Source: a virus | Length of the DNA stretch: 37,013 nt | IMG/VR virus record: IMGVR_UViG_3300037808_002224 | Coordinates: 1 to 37,013 of that record | Direction: 5' to 3' (one strand) | Shown here: positions 6,658 through 13,892 of the stretch, in pieces | Numbering within the stretch: the first letter of the stretch is position 1 | Layout of the letters: each line of letters begins with the position of its first letter | Notes under the pieces: generated by a model | Database searches by the model: none | Told to the model about the DNA's origin: nothing | The model's input: only the letters and a program-made list of their open reading frames with translations | Translations under genes and position numbers: made by a program

Positions 6658-7686
6658 ATGATTGACTTTGAAACTTTCCTTGAATGGGCAGAAGATAAAT
6701 TTGGCGACGTTAAAGTTAAAGGCAACGAAATACGTGCCAATAGTATCTTCCATCCTACCGACAACGACACTAAATTTCGTTTGTGGATGAGTCCGTCTGG
6801 TGGAAAGCACGGCAGAGAGAATGGAGTCTATCATTGCTTTGACACCGATAGAAAAGGAACGCTCCTTGGCCTTATTATGATGGTTGAGAAGTGTCCCTTT
6901 GAAGATGCCTTAGAGATTGCCGGTGGAACAACTTTAACTGCTGATCTTGAAGGTCAAATTGACGCCTTCTTTGCAAATAAAGAAGAGGATACTGTAGAAG
7001 AAATAGAGAACAGTATTCGGCTTCCTGATGATTGCTATTATATTGACGAAATCAAAGACAATAATCGAACAGCAATTGAAGCGGCAATGTATTTAGAGAC
7101 ACGTAAAATCCCCACAAAGGGATTGATGGTGTGTCTCTACGGTGCATATAGAGATAGGATCATCATTCCATACTATGATCGAAGTGGAGAGCTTATTTAC
7201 TTTAACTCTCGAACTCTCGTGGATAAAGATTGGATTCCAAAATACAAAGCTCCTCCCAAAGAGATTGGCGTGGGAAAAGAAGATGTCATTTACATGCAGC
7301 ACTGGCCAGAACCGGGTAGCACCATATATGTGACAGAAGGAGAGTTTGATGCCATAGTTCTTATAATCTGTGGTTTTAACGCTGCTGCTTGTGGAAGTAA
7401 AAATCTTTCCGAGACACAGATCAATTATTTGAGAGATTATGATGTTGTTATTGCTTTAGACCAAGATAAAGCTGGTCAAAAGGCTCTCATCACTTGGTAT
7501 GAGCAATTTAAAGACAATGGGGTGAATGAATTTGCTTATGTCTCTCCGCCCAGAGGTTTTAAAGATTGGAATCAGCTTTACGAAAAAACAGACTTACCAA
7601 TAGTCAGAGCTTTTATAAACAGAGAAAGAAAGATTTTCTCCGAAGAACAATACGTCGATATGACGTTTAATTTTCTGAAGAGTTAA
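6658..7686 (+). CDS. DNA primase-like protein (Toprim)
   Basis: A 342-residue protein with a Toprim domain: TEGEFDAI (Glu227) and ALDQDKAGQKAL (Asp268, Asp270) give the metal-binding E...DxD pattern of DnaG-type primases. The N-terminal 80 residues keep the frame of a primase zinc-binding domain (IFHPTDND ... NGVYHCFDTD ... GTLLGLIMM). However, most of the metal-binding cysteines of the usual CHC2 motif are missing and only the one in YHCF remains. The region between (RDRIIIPYYDRSGELIYFNS) is the typical primase core before Toprim. It would make RNA primers for lagging-strand synthesis, like T4 gp61. There is no helicase domain, so a separate helicase is needed. AAGG eight bases upstream supports the start. 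Confidence 0.85.
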   Translation: MIDFETFLEWAEDKFGDVKVKGNEIRANSIFHPTDNDTKFRLWMSPSGGKHGRENGVYHCFDTDRKGTLLGLIMMVEKCPFEDALEIAGGTTLTADLEGQIDAFFANKEEDTVEEIENSIRLPDDCYYIDEIKDNNRTAIEAAMYLETRKIPTKGLMVCLYGAYRDRIIIPYYDRSGELIYFNSRTLVDKDWIPKYKAPPKEIGVGKEDVIYMQHWPEPGSTIYVTEGEFDAIVLIICGFNAAACGSKNLSETQINYLRDYDVVIALDQDKAGQKALITWYEQFKDNGVNEFAYVSPPRGFKDWNQLYEKTDLPIVRAFINRERKIFSEEQYVDMTFNFLKS

Positions 7687-7698
7687 CTCAATTAACCT

Positions 7699-8163
7699 AT
7701 GAGCATTTTACCAGAAGAATATAGCAAGCCAACAACCTTAAACCACTTTTTAGGTAAGGTATGCACGGTGCTAGTAAGCCGTATCGCAAGCTTTCAAGAT
7801 AATATGACGCCAGAGGTAGCCACACAGACTTTCACAGGAGTTGTGAACAATATTGAGAGTCGTGGAGTGTGCATTACCGATCTTACCACAAAGACAAAGA
7901 ACTTTTTCTTTATTGATCACATTGTGGGGCTTCGAGAAGAACAAATTCTTGATCCTAATGATCCAAACGATCAGAGAGAAATTGCTTTGCTGCAAGAGGC
8001 GATGAATAAAAAGGAAGAGCCTGTTCCTGAGCCTGAACCTAAAGTGGAACAAATGGAGTCTACTGGAAAAGAAAGTGCCTTTGTAAACATTGCTGATTTA
8101 CAAAGGCTTGCCAAGGAGTCTAAGAATAATTTGACTCCCAAGAACATTTTAAGAACATCTTAG
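7699..8163 (+). CDS. Hypothetical protein, possible Sm-like N-terminal domain
   Basis: A 154-residue protein 12 bases after the primase-like gene, probably in the same transcript. Residues 17-75 alternate hydrophobic strands (GKVCTVLVSRI, FTGVVNNIESRGVCI, KNFFFIDHIVGL). The order and lengths recall Sm/Lsm/Hfq-type small barrels, which bind RNA. This is a fold impression, not a motif match. A Glu/Pro linker follows (EEPVPEPEPKVEQ, near 113-125), then a C-terminal helix (NIADLQRLAKESK). A role in replication or RNA handling would fit the neighbourhood but is unproven. No strong Shine-Dalgarno is present. Confidence 0.6.
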   Translation: MSILPEEYSKPTTLNHFLGKVCTVLVSRIASFQDNMTPEVATQTFTGVVNNIESRGVCITDLTTKTKNFFFIDHIVGLREEQILDPNDPNDQREIALLQEAMNKKEEPVPEPEPKVEQMESTGKESAFVNIADLQRLAKESKNNLTPKNILRTS

Positions 8164-8165
8164 AA

Positions 8166-10403
8166 TTAGTCTAGGTCTCCAAGCAGTTCATCAAATTCTC
8201 CCCACTTTTGGTTAATTTGATCAGATGTTATATCGTTAGGAGTTTCATCTGGCAAATCTTCTAGCTCAGGTATTTTTACATCTGCATCTGCATTTGCTGA
8301 CTCCACTTCCTCTCCTGTCAATTTAGCATATTGTTCTTTGGTCATATTCTTTAGAGCATAATCTTCTTTTCCTTTTTTGTACATAAGATGTACTGTATGC
8401 CCATCATCGTCAAGGACAACTTGGGTTTTCTTCCAATCTTTTTTTCGATGCTTCCAGCTAATTGTTCCATCATCTTCAACCTTTATCCTATCCTTGCCTT
8501 CTTTCCATTCTTTGGGGTTAATGGCTCTTGAATTTCTTGATTTAACAATTTTTTTAGCTTCCTCATCGCTTAACTCTGGATGATCATGTGGGCCACTTGC
8601 CTTCTCTGGTTCTGACGTTGTAGTTGTGTCGTCAGGTTCTGGTGTTGTAGTTGTGTCGTCAGGTTCTGGTGTTGTAGTTGTGTCGTCAGGTTCTGGTGTT
8701 GTAGTTGTGTCATCAGGCTCTGGTGTTGTAGTTGTGTCATCAGGCTCTGGTGTTGTCTCGTCATCGCCCCTAGCTCGTGCGGCCAACCAAGCGTCTGCAT
8801 CATCACCACCGTCATCACTCTTGTATGGATCGACCTCAGCGTCAAAGTCTTGAGTGTCTTGGTCTACATCTGAATCATCTTCAAAGTCATCATAGTTGCC
8901 TTCGCCATCTCCACGATCTATGTCATGATCTTCATCGTCTGCATGATCATTTTCTTCTTCGTCATCTTGATCATCTTGATCATCTTCGTCATCTACATGT
9001 TCTTCTTCGTCATCTACATGTTCTTCTTCGTCATCTACATGTTCTTCTTCGTCATCTACATGTTCTTCTTCGTCATCTAATTTCGGTTTGTCTTTAGGTT
9101 CTGGAACAACTGATGGTTCTGGTTCACCAATGTGTAGTCGGCTCTCTTCTTCAGCGGCTAGTGCGGCTTTCCATTTAGCGTTAGTAATATGAACTTCAAC
9201 ATTTTCTTCTTCGTCATTTTTGCCTGTCAATATGTGTGTTCTTGATTTCTTGTCGTATCTGTCATATTTTACTATATGTTCTCCATCGTGTTTGTCCTTA
9301 ATGACCATAGTGCCATCATCTGACTGATTCCCTATTGAGTTCACAAGACTCAACGGGCGAACATTTTTGCTTTTAATGATATTGCTTGGATTGTCAACGA
9401 CGGTAGGTTCCACATCATCTATAGGTGTATTGTCTTTCAATTCTTCTTCATCGTTTTCAATATCTTCAGCATCTTTTTCTTCAACATCATCGTTTGCATT
9501 TGGCACAGGCACAGCAGGCACGCTTCTTTGTGGTTCCCCTCTTACATCGCTAAATGTCTTTAAAGCATGCTTGGCAATAATGTTAAGAAGTTCTGTCTTG
9601 TGTTTACCGAACAACCCATTAATTGTTCGAGTTGCATCATCAAAGCTTTCTTTAAGAAGGTCTTCCAATTCTTGTAGTTTTGATTCTTGAGCAAAGAGAT
9701 CAGGATGCTTTTGAGCATCTTTCCAAGCATGGGGGTCTTGTTTATATTTGGGATCATTAGCATAACCACGTTGCAACGCATATCGTCTCAGATTTTGGTC
9801 ACCACCCGTTGCACCTTGCCAAACACTCTTGAGCCAATTCTTTGCTCTTCCAAACACTCCCGGTTTTTGTCCTCCAGCACTAGCAGAAGGAAGAGGACCA
9901 GCGGTCCTATTTTGACCAAATGTTTTAATCAAATCGTCAAGAAGATTATTGAAAACAACATCTACTTCGCCTTTGACAGCATCTGCTGCTTGTTGGTTTA
10001 CAGTTTGAAAAGAAGCCCAAGGATTTACATATTTTGAACTAGATGCAGGTTCGGGACTAGCTGGCATTGCTTCAGCACCAGCATTTTCTACAATTTGCTT
10101 AACTTGATATTTTGCTTCATTTATAAGCAATCGAGCTTGAGCACATTCTTCTTCCAGTGCTTGGCGAATAACCAAGGGAAGCTGCTTAATCATTCTGTGT
10201 TCTTGAATTGTTTTCCATTTTGATGTGGAAGTAACAGCGTTTTCACAGAAATCAATTAATCGTTCAGCATGCTGGGGAGACAAAATAAGACTGGTAACTT
10301 CGGATGTCCAGCTATTAAAAACATCATCAATGTCTTCAACAACCAGTTTTTCGTTGTTATTATTACTTTCTTTTAATCTTCTGTAATCCTTATAACTGAG
10401 CAT
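8166..10403 (-). CDS. Large acidic repeat protein with L-x-E N-terminus; candidate head scaffold or internal protein
   Basis: A 745-residue protein. It opens with MLSYKDYRRLKES, an amphipathic peptide ending L-K-E that resembles T4 capsid-targeting peptides. A helical N-terminal third (residues 20-290) has Gln, Ala and Lys. A long Asp/Glu-rich centre follows, containing tandem DDEEEHV heptads. Then come five nine-residue TTTTPEPDD units and a folded-looking C-terminal part with SYKDW-like basic strands (ISWKHRKKDWKKTQVVLDDD) and an acidic tail. No enzyme motif is seen. Length, acidity and the N-terminal peptide suit a prohead core/scaffold or packaged internal protein, but this is inference. 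GGGAG six bases before ATG supports the start, and TATATAG lies about 30 bases upstream. Confidence 0.68.
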   Translation of the reverse strand: MLSYKDYRRLKESNNNNEKLVVEDIDDVFNSWTSEVTSLILSPQHAERLIDFCENAVTSTSKWKTIQEHRMIKQLPLVIRQALEEECAQARLLINEAKYQVKQIVENAGAEAMPASPEPASSSKYVNPWASFQTVNQQAADAVKGEVDVVFNNLLDDLIKTFGQNRTAGPLPSASAGGQKPGVFGRAKNWLKSVWQGATGGDQNLRRYALQRGYANDPKYKQDPHAWKDAQKHPDLFAQESKLQELEDLLKESFDDATRTINGLFGKHKTELLNIIAKHALKTFSDVRGEPQRSVPAVPVPNANDDVEEKDAEDIENDEEELKDNTPIDDVEPTVVDNPSNIIKSKNVRPLSLVNSIGNQSDDGTMVIKDKHDGEHIVKYDRYDKKSRTHILTGKNDEEENVEVHITNAKWKAALAAEEESRLHIGEPEPSVVPEPKDKPKLDDEEEHVDDEEEHVDDEEEHVDDEEEHVDDEDDQDDQDDEEENDHADDEDHDIDRGDGEGNYDDFEDDSDVDQDTQDFDAEVDPYKSDDGGDDADAWLAARARGDDETTPEPDDTTTTPEPDDTTTTPEPDDTTTTPEPDDTTTTPEPDDTTTTSEPEKASGPHDHPELSDEEAKKIVKSRNSRAINPKEWKEGKDRIKVEDDGTISWKHRKKDWKKTQVVLDDDGHTVHLMYKKGKEDYALKNMTKEQYAKLTGEEVESANADADVKIPELEDLPDETPNDITSDQINQKWGEFDELLGDLD
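8608..8756. repeat. 27-bp in-frame tandem repeat (TTTTPEPDD)
   Basis: Five 27-base units lie at 8608-8634, 8635-8661, 8662-8688, 8689-8715 and 8716-8742, with a partial sixth to about 8756. They differ at only a few bases (GTC/ATC and GGT/GGC changes). They lie inside the 745-residue protein gene and encode nine-residue Thr/Pro/Glu/Asp units. The near identity at DNA level points to recent slippage or recombination expansion. Confidence 0.9.
8985..9080. repeat. 21-bp in-frame tandem repeat (DDEEEHV)
   Basis: Three identical 21-base units lie at 9001-9021, 9022-9042 and 9043-9063, with partial units on both sides. They encode Asp-Asp-Glu-Glu-Glu-His-Val heptads within the same acidic protein. 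Upstream copies of GATCATCTT form a shorter, older-looking repeat of Asp-rich codons. Confidence 0.88.
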
Positions 10404-10430
10404 GCTAATCTCCCAAGAAGTTCCTTAGTT

Positions 10431-10437
10431 TATATAG
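10431..10437 (-). promoter_or_regulatory. CTATATA element before the 745-residue gene
   Basis: Read leftward the sequence is AATCTATATAAACTAAGG, ending about 30 bases before the ATG at 10403. This spacing allows a short leader with the GGGAG ribosome site. It is one of the best positioned members of the recurrent CTATATAA set and lies in the 45-base gap after the DUF5659-like gene. Confidence 0.42.
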
Positions 10438-10448
10438 ATTCTCTAAGG

Positions 10449-10931
10449 CTATTCTCCGTTAGGAGTGTATTCCCCAATCTTTTTTAAAGCCATTAAGCAC
10501 GAATCAAAGGTATGAAAGGGGCTTCCAAGATATGCAAAGGATGCTGCTTTGAAGTCTTCTTCTTTTTCTTCTGGCACCACAAACATCAGCCCTCTATCTT
10601 GGCCTTTCCCGACACACCTTACTCCTAATGGATGATTGCCATATTCTTTCATTAAAACGTAGGCCGCTTGACCCATGTCGTACAATGAAGATGTTTCTCC
10701 CTTATATGGCGATGGCCAAGGATTAATCTTCTTCAAAGCCATAAGACAGGAGTCGAACAAATAAAAATCACTAGGAGGCATGTAATCGAAGACCAAATCG
10801 TTGAATTGATCTGTCGCTGAGTCTTCACACTCAAAATAGATGGCTTTGCCTCTCTTTCCAATTACTTTAAACTGATGCATCAGAAGATAGGCAGCAATAC
10901 CTAAGTCTGTTACAAATTTATGGTTGGTCAT
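10449..10931 (-). CDS. Tandem DUF5659-like protein
   Basis: A 160-residue protein built from two copies of a domain of about 60-70 residues. Copy 1 spans residues 8-69 and copy 2 residues 84-152. Both begin D-[LM]-G-x-A-A-Y-[LV]-L-M and end with the identical FDSCLMALKKI (59-69 and 142-152). Codons differ between the two copies of that peptide, so the duplication is old and the sequence is conserved by selection. The pattern (AAYLLM, a beta hairpin, then a helix ending LKKI) resembles DUF5659, a small domain of unknown function. GAAGG before ATG supports the start. It follows the actin-like gene by 24 bases on the same strand, so it is probably co-transcribed. Confidence 0.75.
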   Translation of the reverse strand: MTNHKFVTDLGIAAYLLMHQFKVIGKRGKAIYFECEDSATDQFNDLVFDYMPPSDFYLFDSCLMALKKINPWPSPYKGETSSLYDMGQAAYVLMKEYGNHPLGVRCVGKGQDRGLMFVVPEEKEEDFKAASFAYLGSPFHTFDSCLMALKKIGEYTPNGE

Positions 10932-10955
10932 TTATTACTTCCTTTTCTTTCTTTC

Positions 10956-11975
10956 TTATCCCACTGTAGCATTTTCTGCTGCGATCAAACATCCTCTTGC
11001 TACAGAATAGAGAGGGTCGTTTGGTCGAATAACTTTACCAATGTCAATTGGTAGGTCAGCGTTTTTCAATACTTTCGTAAACAATTCATCAAATCCCGGT
11101 GGAGACGATGTTCCACCAGCAATAATAATATCGACTGGATGATCCAGTCTTGCTTTCTTATCAGAGTGATCAATCAAACCTTTTTTGATTGTTCCGACAG
11201 TTTTTTCAATCATTAGGTTATATTGAGTAATAATAGCTCTTTCAACTAATGATGTTGCTTCTTTCCCTAAATCTATGCTTTCTTTTTGTTTGTTGATAAA
11301 GGTCACAGATTCGCCTGTCGCTCTAGCTGCTTGCTTGTCAATCCAATCACCACTGTTTACAATAGAGAAAGTAAATACTGGTGCTCCATACATGGCAAAG
11401 CAAAGATTGACCATACCTGCACCAAAAGAAATTCCAATGCCAGTGAATGCTTTCTCAGCAAGTTCTGCATAAACGAGAGCCAAGGCTTCATTAATGGGCA
11501 TGGGAGTAATTTTGAATCCATCAGGCTTGCTTCTATAAGCTTTAAAGATAGCTTCTAGTATCTTACCGTGATAATCAGCATCTGTTTCTGCGTTGATAGC
11601 ATTGGCTGGCACACTGTAATAAAGAAGATCACCTTCATTTTGCACATCGTCTAAAAGACTGTGCATCATGATATTCATGATTTCAAAAGCATCTCTTTCT
11701 TTGGGGTTAACACAACCATCTTTCATAGGTCTCTTAAGCTCTATGGACGGCATAGTGTAAGCCATATTGATAGCTGCTTCGCCAAGGGCATAAGCAACAT
11801 CGCCTCGTTCAATCAATGGAACTCCAGCGGTCTTCATCATATTGAACACAAATCGATTCTCCAATGGCATCTCTAAGAATGCATTGACTTCTCTTTTGTG
11901 AATGAAGTTACCATCGCTGTCTCTGTGACAGGCTACTAAGTTATATGTGCCGCAATCGAAACCAAATGCACCCAT
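10956..11975 (-). CDS. Actin-like ATPase (ParM/MreB superfamily)
   Basis: A 339-residue protein of the actin/Hsp70/ParM ATPase superfamily. Phosphate-1 is GFDCGTYNLV (Asp7, Gly9, Thr10). Phosphate-2 is GISFGAGM (181-188). The adenosine loop is IIIAGGTSSPPGFDELF, with Ala286-Gly-Gly-Thr. Length matches bacterial actins rather than chaperones. Such proteins form filaments that segregate or position DNA; some phages and prophages encode them. The strong AAGGAGATG ribosome site supports the start. The gene lies 21 bases after a small DNA-binding protein gene and before the tandem DUF5659-like gene, so all three may form a unit. Filament formation and role are inferred from the fold. Confidence 0.85.
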   Translation of the reverse strand: MGAFGFDCGTYNLVACHRDSDGNFIHKREVNAFLEMPLENRFVFNMMKTAGVPLIERGDVAYALGEAAINMAYTMPSIELKRPMKDGCVNPKERDAFEIMNIMMHSLLDDVQNEGDLLYYSVPANAINAETDADYHGKILEAIFKAYRSKPDGFKITPMPINEALALVYAELAEKAFTGIGISFGAGMVNLCFAMYGAPVFTFSIVNSGDWIDKQAARATGESVTFINKQKESIDLGKEATSLVERAIITQYNLMIEKTVGTIKKGLIDHSDKKARLDHPVDIIIAGGTSSPPGFDELFTKVLKNADLPIDIGKVIRPNDPLYSVARGCLIAAENATVG

Positions 11976-11996
11976 TTTACATCTCCTTTTTTAATT

Positions 11997-12242
11997 TTAC
12001 GTGTCCCCAACGTGTGTATTGATTCTAGTCACAACATTCCTGCTAACATCAAACTTCTCAGCGATAGCAGCATGCTTGTATCCAAGGGATAAAAGTTTTT
12101 TAATTTTTACAACATCTTCTTCACACAATTTGGAATTAACATTGTTGGCACCTCTCATTTTACTCTTTTGCTTTTCATCCCAACGATTGCCAAAATTGGG
12201 GTTATCTTCTCCGTTATAAATGCCTTTCTTTTTTGAAGACAT
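11997..12242 (-). CDS. Small DNA-binding protein: NUMOD3-like stretch plus HTH
   Basis: An 81-residue protein. Residues 9-31 (YNGEDNPNFGNRWDEKQKSK) look like a NUMOD3-type DNA-binding module known from homing endonucleases. Residues 40-75 form a helix-turn-helix (VVKIKKLLSLGYKHAAIAEK then DVSRNVVTRI). There is no GIY-YIG or HNH nuclease motif, so it is either a remnant of a homing endonuclease or a module reused as a DNA-binding protein. It lies directly upstream of the actin-like gene on the same strand. That invites comparison with adaptor proteins of plasmid-type segregation systems; both readings remain open. Confidence 0.7.
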   Translation of the reverse strand: MSSKKKGIYNGEDNPNFGNRWDEKQKSKMRGANNVNSKLCEEDVVKIKKLLSLGYKHAAIAEKFDVSRNVVTRINTHVGDT

Positions 12243-12291
12243 TAGTTCTCTTTTTGCTTACTTCATTTATAATGCCATAAATGCAAGGCAT

Positions 12292-12546
12292 CTATTCCTC
12301 CTCTTGCTTAATGTTCTTGCCAAAATCTGCAAGTCCTGACGTTGCACCGAAATCGGGTACAACCCAATCAACTTCATCGTCTTCTGTTTGTTCCGTGTAA
12401 GCTCCTGAAACATTAACCTTGATTCCTCCAGCGGAATCAAGGTTAATAGTCAGATTCAAATCTATCTGGTGATCAATCTTTAAATTAACCTCTCCATCCT
12501 GACCTTGCACATACGTTACATTTCTAGCTTTTATTTTCTGTGGCAT
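12292..12546 (-). CDS. Small hypothetical beta-rich protein
   Basis: An 84-residue protein of unknown function. The first 50 residues alternate polar and hydrophobic residues (NVTYVQ, EVNLKIDHQIDLNLTINLD, GIKVNVSG), typical of beta strands. The rest is acidic, with a short helix and an EEE terminus. AGGAT just before ATG may serve as a ribosome site, and ACTATAATAG lies about 20 bases upstream. Its codon pattern looks like its neighbours'. Confidence 0.55.
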   Translation of the reverse strand: MPQKIKARNVTYVQGQDGEVNLKIDHQIDLNLTINLDSAGGIKVNVSGAYTEQTEDDEVDWVVPDFGATSGLADFGKNIKQEEE

Positions 12547-12569
12547 ATCCTATTTACTATTATAGTTTG

Positions 12570-12836
12570 TTATTTGTTTAATTTCTTACCAACTAAAATA
12601 GCCCTCCTAAGATTGTGATGAGTTAAAAAGTGATCGAATTTCCTAGTGAATTCTGCTTCTGTCCCTGTTATATCCATGTGTTTTCGAGATACGAACCTCA
12701 TAGCTACTTTCCAAGATTCTAAGTCTGTTTTGTTGTTTTTCCAGTTGGAGTCTTTGAAATACTTTTTTAGCATCCATTCAATGTGCTGCTCAACTAATAA
12801 CCCGCAAGAGCGGCGGAATAACCATCTGTTTTTCAT
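12570..12836 (-). CDS. Small hypothetical basic protein
   Basis: I start this at the ATG at 12836 (MKNRWLFRRSCGLLVEQH), giving 88 residues. The longer version from 12875 adds 13 residues and overlaps the glycosyltransferase more deeply. Even the short version overlaps that gene by 47 bases in another frame, which is much for this genome. The protein is basic and helical, with Trp-rich stretches (HIEWMLKKYFKDSNW, ESWKVAMRFVS). It is unknown, and is probably translated by re-initiation after the upstream gene. Confidence 0.5.
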   Translation of the reverse strand: MKNRWLFRRSCGLLVEQHIEWMLKKYFKDSNWKNNKTDLESWKVAMRFVSRKHMDITGTEAEFTRKFDHFLTHHNLRRAILVGKKLNK

Positions 12837-13818
12837 GATCCCATCTCCATTTTTTAAACATTCTGTCGCATCCATCTAATATCATCTCTGATGTCAATTC
12901 TATTAGGCAAGGTTTCAGATAGCCATGTTTTTGTTTGACGCATAAGCCCCAATTGTAACAAGGGCCACAATCCCAATCACCATTGTCTCTATGTTTTTGA
13001 ACAAGTTCAAATTCATAGTGCTTGCCATAAACTTTGCCATCAGCCCATGTAAAGATACCTGTAAGAGGTTTAGATAGTCCTCCTGCCAAGTGAAAAGCAG
13101 CAGTATCTACGGAAACAACATAATCTGATTGATCAATTACTCCCATCCACTGCTTTACAGACACATTACATATCGTTGGAATGTTTAATTTTGACAACTC
13201 TTCTACTGGATGGAGGTGTACTCCATAGACATAATATCCTTGTTTTAATAACTCTGTTGCCACCGTAGTCATGTGGTCTTTAGTGAGATTTTTACCGGCC
13301 ATTGCCGAAAAGGGGCACAAAGCTACGGCTGGGCCTGTTCGATATCGATTTTTCTCAATGATACTTTTGCCAAATTCTTTTTGCTCTTGAGAGATATTGA
13401 GATGCATATCATGCTTTGTAAGCTCTATTCCACAGTGATGTGCCCAGATATCGCTTCTGTTGTACTCAGCGTAGGGAGCTTTGGCTAATTCGTATCGTCC
13501 ACAGGCTGTTGTGGTAATGTAAGAGATAACATAATCTGTTCGGTCAATTTCCCCCGAATCTAACACCTCATCCACGAAAGGGTGGTCTTTAACTGCATCA
13601 TGATATTGAGGAGGGCAAGCAAAATGAACCTCGGCTTCAGGCATTATTCTCTTGAAGTCTTCAAACATCATTCTGTGCATGAGGATATCACCCAAACCAC
13701 CGACCGCTCTTATGACCAGTATTTTGTTCCTCTTAGCGTAGAATTCTTTAATATTGAGCCTTCGGGGTCGGATTAATGACTTTTTGCCCCTTGTTTTGCT
13801 TCCTCTGATTACTCTCAT
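12790..13818 (-). CDS. Glycosyltransferase family 9 (heptosyltransferase-like)
   Basis: A 342-residue GT-B enzyme of the ADP-heptose:LPS heptosyltransferase type. The N-terminal domain has ILVIRAVGGLGDILMHR (residues 33-49), the family's nucleotide-sugar fold entry. The C-terminal domain has ALCPFSA followed by KNLTK, and VSVDTAAFHLAGGLSKPLTG, which matches the conserved D-T-[AG]-x-x-H-[IL]-A motif. A Cys-rich segment (CGPCYNWGLCVKQ) sits near residue 290. Such enzymes transfer heptose or related sugars to LPS; in a phage it may glycosylate virion fibres or alter the host surface. It starts about 30 bases after the terminator at 13846-13867. A weak TAGAG precedes ATG. Confidence 0.82.
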   Translation of the reverse strand: MRVIRGSKTRGKKSLIRPRRLNIKEFYAKRNKILVIRAVGGLGDILMHRMMFEDFKRIMPEAEVHFACPPQYHDAVKDHPFVDEVLDSGEIDRTDYVISYITTTACGRYELAKAPYAEYNRSDIWAHHCGIELTKHDMHLNISQEQKEFGKSIIEKNRYRTGPAVALCPFSAMAGKNLTKDHMTTVATELLKQGYYVYGVHLHPVEELSKLNIPTICNVSVKQWMGVIDQSDYVVSVDTAAFHLAGGLSKPLTGIFTWADGKVYGKHYEFELVQKHRDNGDWDCGPCYNWGLCVKQKHGYLKPCLIELTSEMILDGCDRMFKKWRWDHEKQMVIPPLLRVIS

Positions 13819-13845
13819 GCTCTAATAGAGTAACCAATAAAAAAA

Positions 13846-13867
13846 GCCGCCTACCGAAGTAGGCGAC
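13846..13867 (-). terminator. Rho-independent terminator with UUCG loop
   Basis: Read leftward, GTCGCCTAC - TTCG - GTAGGCGGC is followed by a run of T (TTTTTTT). The nine-base stem has a single G-U wobble in this orientation but a C/A mismatch in the other, so it is made for leftward transcription. The UUCG tetraloop is unusually stable. It ends the unit containing the virion gene at 13893-14507, 26 bases after the stop. Confidence 0.9.
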
Positions 13868-13892
13868 TTTAAATTTTAACTTAGCTTTTAAC

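Noticed and set aside
6658-6700. Primase-like N-terminus (MIDFETFLEWAED) as another head-targeting peptide
   Set aside because: It superficially resembles the L-x-E peptides, but the protein is a replication enzyme with a continuous fold from residue 1. It serves as a warning that amphipathic starts also arise by chance.
8626-9097. Rightward ORFs over the repeat region of the acidic protein gene
   Set aside because: They translate the tandem repeats on the wrong strand into Val/Ser or His/Arg-rich low-complexity peptides. The leftward frame is continuous for 745 residues and has a good ribosome site.
12264-12285. Inverted repeat CATTTA/TAAATG between two small genes as terminator or centromere
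   Set aside because: Only six AT-rich base pairs with an eight-base loop, no T-run and no further copies nearby. Too weak to support either reading.
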